DNA from: Odontesthes bonariensis
Lineage: Eukaryota; Chordata; Actinopteri; Atheriniformes; Atherinopsidae
Assembly (NCBI RefSeq): GCF_027942865.1
Contig: NC_134507.1
Location: 38,722,797-38,786,796 of the forward strand
Length of the DNA: 64,000 nucleotides
Reading direction: 5' to 3'
Shown here: positions 58,140-64,000 of the stretch, one piece after another
Layout of the letters: the number at the start of each line of letters is the position of its first letter
How positions within the stretch are numbered: position 1 is the stretch's first letter
Notes under the pieces: generated by a model
The model's database searches: none
What the model was told of the DNA's origin: nothing
What the model saw: the letters and a program-made list of their open reading frames with translations, nothing else
Program-made: the position numbers and the translations under genes

Positions 58140-58506
58140 TTCCCAACTCTTGTGAAATAACAAAACCAGCGGTACATGGTGGTAGTTTCAGGGAGCCATT
58201 GTATTCTGACTTCTAAAATGGAACTATAATCTTTAGAAAAGATGCAGTTTATGAGCACGTCGTGGGATTGAGCTTCCCTGGTTTCTCTGTATGACCATGA
58301 ACACCAAACTACACACAGAGAACAGAGGAGCTTGACAGACACACACTAAGTTATCTGAGAGTCCCATTTTCAGCTGCAGAGAACAATCACATCAGGGAAG
58401 TCGACGTGCAGGCTCAACATCAGCCTCTCAAGCCAACTCTCTGGTAAAATAGGGGCAACGTATGGTTCCAGCACCTATGTAACACATATTTGTCACGGGG
58501 ACTGTG

Positions 58507-58625
58507 GCTTACGGCCACACCGCCCTGAACACGCCCGATCTCGTCCGAACTCGGAAGCCAAGCAGGGTCGGGCCTGGTTAGTACTTGGATGGGAGACCGC
58601 TTGGGAATACCAGGTGCTGTAAGCA
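58507..58625 (+). rRNA. 5S rRNA, copy 6
   Basis: Same sequence; followed by a long spacer. Confidence 0.97.
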
Positions 58626-58845
58626 TTTTTCTCTCTTCTCTCTGCATGTCTTTTGTTGAAACATCTGTTGATCACCCTGTGATCCATCTTGCTGATCCTG
58701 GATCTGCTAAGGTGTCCCAGGTCATGGTTGCCTTTGATCCTCATACATTTAACTTTGTCCTGACAAAGGAGCAGTTCCAAAAAGTCAAACAGGGACTGCC
58801 TTTGCATTTGACGCAGTCAAACTGCATGCGCCTGGAGAAGCCAAA

Positions 58846-58925
58846 AGGCTTACAGCACCTGGTATTCCCAGGCGGTCTCCCCATCCAAGTACTAACCAGG
58901 CCCGACTCTGCTTAGCTTCTGAGAT
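58846..58925 (-). pseudogene. inverted 5S fragment, unit 3
   Basis: Same as unit 1. Confidence 0.92.
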
Positions 58926-59229
58926 AAAACTCTGGCTTTTAGTCTGCGAAAAGAGAGTGAAAGTGAACTCCACTTTGAGATGGCTCTGGGATTGGGCCGA
59001 CTGGGAGAATTGCTTGAAAAAAACCTCTACACCCAATGAGCGGTCAGAACAAAGCCTCAAGACCCCTAGTCTTTTGCACAGAGTAAAAGACAAAGCAGCC
59101 ATTGAATAGGGCCCGATTGTTCCTACCTGGTCGGCCGAGGAGCCAGCGTCTCAACCAAGCAAAGCTCACCGTGGGGAAGGTGGCTATGCCAACTAGCCTG
59201 ATGCACTGCTCCCGCAGTGTCAAATACTC

Positions 59230-59348
59230 GTACTCTGGTTTCTCTTCATAACGTACAAGTCTTTCGCCTTTTACTAAAGACTTCCGTGGAGAGCAGCATT
59301 AATGAGTTGTTTCTATTTTTGGAAGGCTTTACCTTTGCGGGTGAAGCC
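59230..59348 (+). ncRNA. U5 snRNA, copy 3
   Basis: Same sequence as U5 copy 1. Confidence 0.95.
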
Positions 59349-59646
59349 CATTCTGTCTGTGCAAAGGAAATCTTCTTGCTGTGCCAAGTGACTTCTCGGA
59401 GTAGAGTCACCTTATTTCTTGAGACCGTGCCCATGTTCAAAGCTGGAGCGCTAAATTGTTGTTGTTTGAATGGTGCTCAGTGGAGCGGGCGGGAGTGCAA
59501 AGTTGTACCATCTGAAACGGCTGAAGAGTGCTCACTGCAGCGGGTGGGCGGAGGTGCAAAGTGACGCTTTGTAGGCAAAAAAAGAGCACCGCCACAAGTG
59601 CGCATTGTGCCAGGAAGGGCTCTCGGACGTGAAACAGTGGAGGGTT

Positions 59647-59834
59647 ATCGCTTCTCGGCCTTTTGGCTAAGATCAAGTGTAGTATCTGTTCTTATCAGTT
59701 TAATATCTGATACGTCCTCTATATGAGGACTACATATTAAATGGATTTTTAGGCACAGGGGTTGAAAAAGGGGCTTGCTCCGTTCACTCCACGCATCGAC
59801 CCGGTACTGCAGTGCCGCCGGGAACGGTGCACTC
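59647..59834 (+). ncRNA. U2 snRNA, copy 7
   Basis: Type C; the first U2 after a long spacer that itself heads a long unit. Confidence 0.96.
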
Positions 59835-60201
59835 TTCCCAACTCTTGTGAAATAACAAAACCAGCGGTACATGGTGGTAGTTTCAGGGAGCCATTGTATT
59901 CTGACTTCTAAAATGGAACTATAATCTTTAGAAAAGACGCAGTTTATGAGCACGTCGTGGGATTGAGCTTCCCTGGTTTCTCTGTATGACCATGAACACC
60001 AAACTACACACAGAGAACAGAGGAGCTTGACAGACACACACTAAGTTATCTGAGAGTCCCATTTTCAGCTGCAGAGAACAATCACATCAGGGAAGTCGAC
60101 GTGCAGGCTCAACATCAGCCTCTCAAGCCAACTCTCTGGTAAAATAGGGGCAACGTATGGTTCCAGCACCTATGTAACACATATTTGTCACAGGGACTGT
60201 G

Positions 60202-60320
60202 GCTTACGGCCACACCGCCCTGAACACGCCCGATCTCGTCCGAACTCGGAAGCCAAGCAGGGTCGGGCCTGGTTAGTACTTGGATGGGAGACCGCTTGGG
60301 AATACCAGGTGCTGTAAGCA
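60202..60320 (+). rRNA. 5S rRNA, copy 7
   Basis: Same coding sequence; the upstream flank is CACAGGGACTG where the others have CACGGGGACTG. Confidence 0.97.
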
Positions 60321-60540
60321 TTTTTCTCTCTTCTCTCTGCATGTCTTTTGTTGAAACATCTGTTGATCACCCTGTGATCCATCTTGCTGATCCTGGATCT
60401 GCTAAGGTGTCCCAGGTCATGGTTGCCTTTGATCCTCATACATTTAACTTTGTCCTGACAAAGGAGCAGTTCCAAAAAGTCAAACAGGGACTGCCTTTGC
60501 ATTTGACGCAGTCAAACTGCATGCGCCTGGAGAAGCCAAA

Positions 60541-60620
60541 AGGCTTACAGCACCTGGTATTCCCAGGCGGTCTCCCCATCCAAGTACTAACCAGGCCCGA
60601 CTCTGCTTAGCTTCTGAGAT
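60541..60620 (-). pseudogene. inverted 5S fragment, unit 4
   Basis: Same as unit 1. Confidence 0.92.
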
Positions 60621-60924
60621 AAAACTCTGGCTTTTAGTCTGCGAAAAGAGAGTGAAAGTGAACTCCACTTTGAGATGGCTCTGGGATTGGGCCGACTGGG
60701 AGAATTGCTTGAAAAAAACCTCTACACCCAATGAGCGGTCAGAACAAAGCCTCAAGACCCCTAGTCTTTTGCACAGAGTAAAAGACAAAGCAGCCATTGA
60801 ATAGGGCCCGATTGTTCCTACCTGGTCGGCCGAGGAGCCAGCGTCTCAACCAAGCAAAGCTCACCGTGGGGAAGGTGGCTATGCCAACTAGCCTGATGCA
60901 CTGCTCCCGCAGTGTCAAATACTC

Positions 60925-61043
60925 GTACTCTGGTTTCTCTTCATAACGTACAAGTCTTTCGCCTTTTACTAAAGACTTCCGTGGAGAGCAGCATTAATGA
61001 GTTGTTTCTATTTTTGGAAGGCTTTACCTTTGCGGGTGAAGCC
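60925..61043 (+). ncRNA. U5 snRNA, copy 4
   Basis: Same coding sequence; this unit differs just downstream (CCCACGTTC for CCCATGTTC). Confidence 0.95.
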
Positions 61044-61341
61044 CATTCTGTCTGTGCAAAGGAAATCTTCTTGCTGTGCCAAGTGACTTCTCGGAGTAGA
61101 GTCACCTTATTTCTTGAGACCGTGCCCACGTTCAAAGCTGGAGCGCTAAATTGTTGTTGTTTGAATGGTGCTCAGTGGAGCGGGCGGGAGTGCAAAGTTG
61201 TACCATCTGAAACGGCTGAAGAGTGCTCACTGCAGCAGGTGGGCGGAGGTGCAAAGTGACGCTTTGTAGGCAAAAAAAGAGCACCGCCACAAGTGCGCAT
61301 TGTGCCAGGAAGGGCTCTCGGACGTGAAACAGTGGAGGGTT

Positions 61342-61529
61342 ATCGCTTCTCGGCCTTTTGGCTAAGATCAAGTGTAGTATCTGTTCTTATCAGTTTAATA
61401 TCTGATACGTCCTCTATATGAGGACTACATATTAAATGGATTTTTAGGCACAGGGGTTGAAAAAGGGGCTTGCTCCGTTCACTCCACGCATCGACCCGGT
61501 ACTGCAGTGCCGCCGGGAACGGTGCACTC
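61342..61529 (+). ncRNA. U2 snRNA, copy 8
   Basis: Type C, after a long spacer. Confidence 0.96.
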
Positions 61530-61896
61530 TTCCCAACTCTTGTGAAATAACAAAACCAGCGGTACATGGTGGTAGTTTCAGGGAGCCATTGTATTCTGAC
61601 TTCTAAAATGGAACTATAATCTTTAGAAAAGACGCAGTTTATGAGCACGTCGTGGGATTGAGCTTCCCTGGTTTCTCTGTATGACCATGAACACCAAACT
61701 ACACACAGAGAACAGAGGAGCTTGACAGACACACACTAAGTTATCTGAGAGTCCCATTTTCAGCTGCAGAGAACAATCACATCAGGGAAGTCGACGTGCA
61801 GGCTCAACATCAGCCTCTCAAGCCAACTCTCTGGTAAAATAGGGGCAACGTATGGTTCCAGCACCTATGTAACACATATTTGTCACGGGGACTGTG

Positions 61897-62015
61897 GCTT
61901 ACGGCCACACCGCCCTGAACACGCCCGATCTCGTCCGAACTCGGAAGCCAAGCAGGGTCGGGCCTGGTTAGTACTTGGATGGGAGACCGCTTGGGAATAC
62001 CAGGTGCTGTAAGCA
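61897..62015 (+). rRNA. 5S rRNA, copy 8
   Basis: Same sequence; the 3' flank has the 5-bp CTTCT insertion. Confidence 0.97.
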
Positions 62016-62240
62016 TTTTTCTCTCTTCTCTTCTCTCTGCATGTCTTTTGTTGAAACATCTGTTGATCACCCTGTGATCCATCTTGCTGATCCTGGATCT
62101 GCTAAGGTGTCCCAGGTCATGGTTGCCTTTGATCCTCATACATTTAACTTTGTCCTGACAAAGGAGCAGTTCCAAAAAGTCAAACAGGGACTGCCTTTGC
62201 ATTTGACGCAGTCAAACTGCATGCGCCTGGAGAAGCCAAA

Positions 62241-62320
62241 AGGCTTACAGCACCTGGTATTCCCAGGCGGTCTCCCCATCCAAGTACTAACCAGGCCCGA
62301 CTCTGCTTAGCTTCTGAGAT
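62241..62320 (-). pseudogene. inverted 5S fragment, unit 5
   Basis: Same as unit 1. Confidence 0.92.
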
Positions 62321-62624
62321 AAAACTCTGGCTTTTAGTCTGCGAAAAGAGAGTGAAAGTGAACTCCACTTTGAGATGGCTCTGGGATTGGGCCGACTGGG
62401 AGAATTGCTTGAAAAAAACCTCTACACCCAATGAGCGGTCAGAACAAAGCCTCAAGACCCCTAGTCTTTTGCACAGAGTAAAAGACAAAGCAGCCATTGA
62501 ATAGGGCCCGATTGTTCCTACCTGGTCGGCCGAGGAGCCAGCGTCTCAACCAAGCAAAGCTCACCGTGGGGAAGGTGGCTATGCCAACTAGCCTGATGCA
62601 CTGCTCCCGCAGTGTCAAATACTC

Positions 62625-62743
62625 GTACTCTGGTTTCTCTTCATAACGTACAAGTCTTTCGCCTTTTACTAAAGACTTCCGTGGAGAGCAGCATTAATGA
62701 GTTGTTTCTATTTTTGGAAGGCTTTACCTTTGCGGGTGAAGCC
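62625..62743 (+). ncRNA. U5 snRNA, copy 5
   Basis: Same sequence; the last complete U5 in the window. Confidence 0.95.
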
Positions 62744-63041
62744 CATTCTGTCTGTGCAAAGGAAATCTTCTTGCTGTGCCAAGTGACTTCTCGGAGTAGA
62801 GTCACCTTATTTCTTGAGACCGTGCCCATGTTCAAAGCTGGAGCGCTAAATTGTTGTTGTTTGAATGGTGCTCAGTGGAGCGGGCGGGAGTGCAAAGTTG
62901 TACCATCTGAAACGGCTGAAGAGTGCTCACTGCAGCGGGTGGGCGGAGGTGCAAAGTGACGCTTTGTAGGTAAAAAAAGAGCACCGCCACAAGTGCGCAT
63001 TGTGCCAGGAAGGGCTCTCGGACGTGAAACAGTGGAGGGTT

Positions 63042-63229
63042 ATCGCTTCTCGGCCTTTTGGCTAAGATCAAGTGTAGTATCTGTTCTTATCAGTTTAATA
63101 TCTGATACGTCCTCTATATGAGGACTACATATTAAATGGATTTTTAGGCACAGGGGTTGAAAAAGGGGCTTGCTCCGTTCACTCCACGCATCGACCCGGT
63201 ACTGCAGTGCCGCCGGGAACGGTGCACTC
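63042..63229 (+). ncRNA. U2 snRNA, copy 9
   Basis: Type C, after a long spacer with one upstream change (GTAGGTAAAAAAAG). Confidence 0.96.
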
Positions 63230-63596
63230 TTCCCAACTCTTGTGAAATAACAAAACCAGCGGTACATGGTGGTAGTTTCAGGGAGCCATTGTATTCTGAC
63301 TTCTAAAATGGAACTATAATCTTTAGAAAAGACGCAGTTTATGAGCACGTCGTGGGATTGAGCTTCCCTGGTTTCTCTGTATGACCATGAACACCAAACT
63401 ACACACAGAGAACAGAGGAGCTTGACAGACACACACTAAGTTATCTGAGAGTCCCATTTTCAGCTGCAGAGAACAATCACATCAGGGAAGTCGACGTGCA
63501 GGCTCAACATCAGCCTCTCAAGCCAACTCTCTGGTAAAATAGGGGCAACGTATGGTTCCAGCACCTATGTAACACATATTTGTCACGGGGACTGTG

Positions 63597-63715
63597 GCTT
63601 ACGGCCACACCGCCCTGAACACGCCCGATCTCGTCCGAACTCGGAAGCCAAGCAGGGTCGGGCCTGGTTAGTACTTGGATGGGAGACCGCTTGGGAATAC
63701 CAGGTGCTGTAAGCA
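63597..63715 (+). rRNA. 5S rRNA, copy 9
   Basis: Same sequence; also carries the CTTCT insertion in its 3' flank. Confidence 0.97.
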
Positions 63716-63940
63716 TTTTTCTCTCTTCTCTTCTCTCTGCATGTCTTTTGTTGAAACATCTGTTGATCACCCTGTGATCCATCTTGCTGATCCTGGATCT
63801 GCTAAGGTGTCCCAGGTCATGGTTGCCTTTGATCCTCATACATTTAACTTTGTCCTGACAAAGGAGCAGTTCCAAAAAGTCAAACAGGGACTGCCTTTGC
63901 ATTTGACGCAGTCAAACTGCATGCGCCTGGAGAAGCCAAA

Positions 63941-64000
63941 AGGCTTACAGCACCTGGTATTCCCAGGCGGTCTCCCCATCCAAGTACTAACCAGGCCCGA
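63941..64000 (-). pseudogene. inverted 5S fragment, unit 6 (cut by window end)
   Basis: The first 60 nt of the same piece. Confidence 0.9.

Larger units (their letters stand above)
51388..64000 (+). repeat. U2-5S-U5 tandem array (higher-order repeat)
   Basis: A partial diverged spacer (51388-51605) leads into nine U2 starts at 51769, 52700, 54395, 55326, 57021, 57952, 59647, 61342 and 63042. Intervals are 931, 1695, 931, 1695, 931, 1695, 1695 and 1700 bp. Short units are U2-5S. Long units add an inverted 5S fragment and U5. The short unit equals the long one with a deletion between TTTGTCCTGA and GCGGGCGG plus changes just after 5S. Units of the same type are almost identical; a 5-bp CTTCT insertion marks the last two long units. 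Array and window end together, so the right edge is unseen. Confidence 0.97.

Noticed and set aside
51767-63902. Repeated 60-130 codon open frames in both strands through the array (for example MSVKLLCSLCVVWC...).
   Set aside because: They overlap U2, U5 or 5S genes and recur only because the unit recurs. No splice, start-context or family evidence.

Overview
This is vertebrate nuclear DNA, almost certainly from a ray-finned (teleost) fish. The evidence is GT-AG introns, vertebrate-type tRNA-Lys(TTT) and tRNA-Pro(CGG) genes, U2, U5 and 5S RNA genes, and a dense load of fish-type mobile elements (piggyBac, L2-like and other LINEs, Tc1, Kolobok-like THAP, Harbinger, Helitron, hAT, Penelope-like). 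No prokaryotic feature, CRISPR array or capsid- or envelope-bearing element was recognised.

Layout. (1) 1-9.4 kb is a mobile-element nest: a MITE beside a Penelope-like GIY-YIG fragment, then a piggyBac element (3403-9373) that carries an L2-type LINE and a second copy of the same MITE. (2) 9.36-33.4 kb is a large imperfect palindrome. Its arms are 9363-19790 and 23732-33401, around a spacer of about 3.9 kb. Each arm carries a tRNA-Lys gene, a LINE fragment and the same two small intron-containing genes for secreted proteins. Gene 1 has 134 codons; gene 2 is a Gly/Ser/Tyr-repeat protein of 255 or 240 codons. All four gene copies look open. Several transposons sit in only one arm with the empty site kept in the other, so they arrived after the duplication. 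(3) 33.4-51.4 kb holds LINEs, a tRNA-Pro gene with a broken duplicate, Harbinger, Helitron, hAT and Tc1 remnants, three phase-0 exons of an unrecognised minus-strand gene, and a 2.17-kb DNA transposon with long internally repeated TIRs, an 8-bp target duplication and a spliced zinc-finger gene. (4) 51.4-64.0 kb is a tandem array in which U2 snRNA, 5S rRNA and U5 snRNA genes are linked.

The array has two unit types: a 931-bp U2-5S unit and a 1695-bp U2-5S-inverted 5S fragment-U5 unit. They alternate as a 2626-bp higher-order repeat three times, and then long units run on to the window end. In total there are nine U2, nine 5S and five U5 copies, plus an inverted 5' truncated 5S piece in every long unit.

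How it works together. U2 and U5 are spliceosomal RNAs, probably made by Pol II from the PSE-like boxes seen about 60 bp upstream; 5S is made by Pol III from internal promoters. The palindrome genes appear to form a local two-gene family of secreted low-complexity proteins whose function I do not recognise. Most of the rest is transposon sediment. It also contains several short near-perfect inverted repeats that look like snap-back or template-switch scars.
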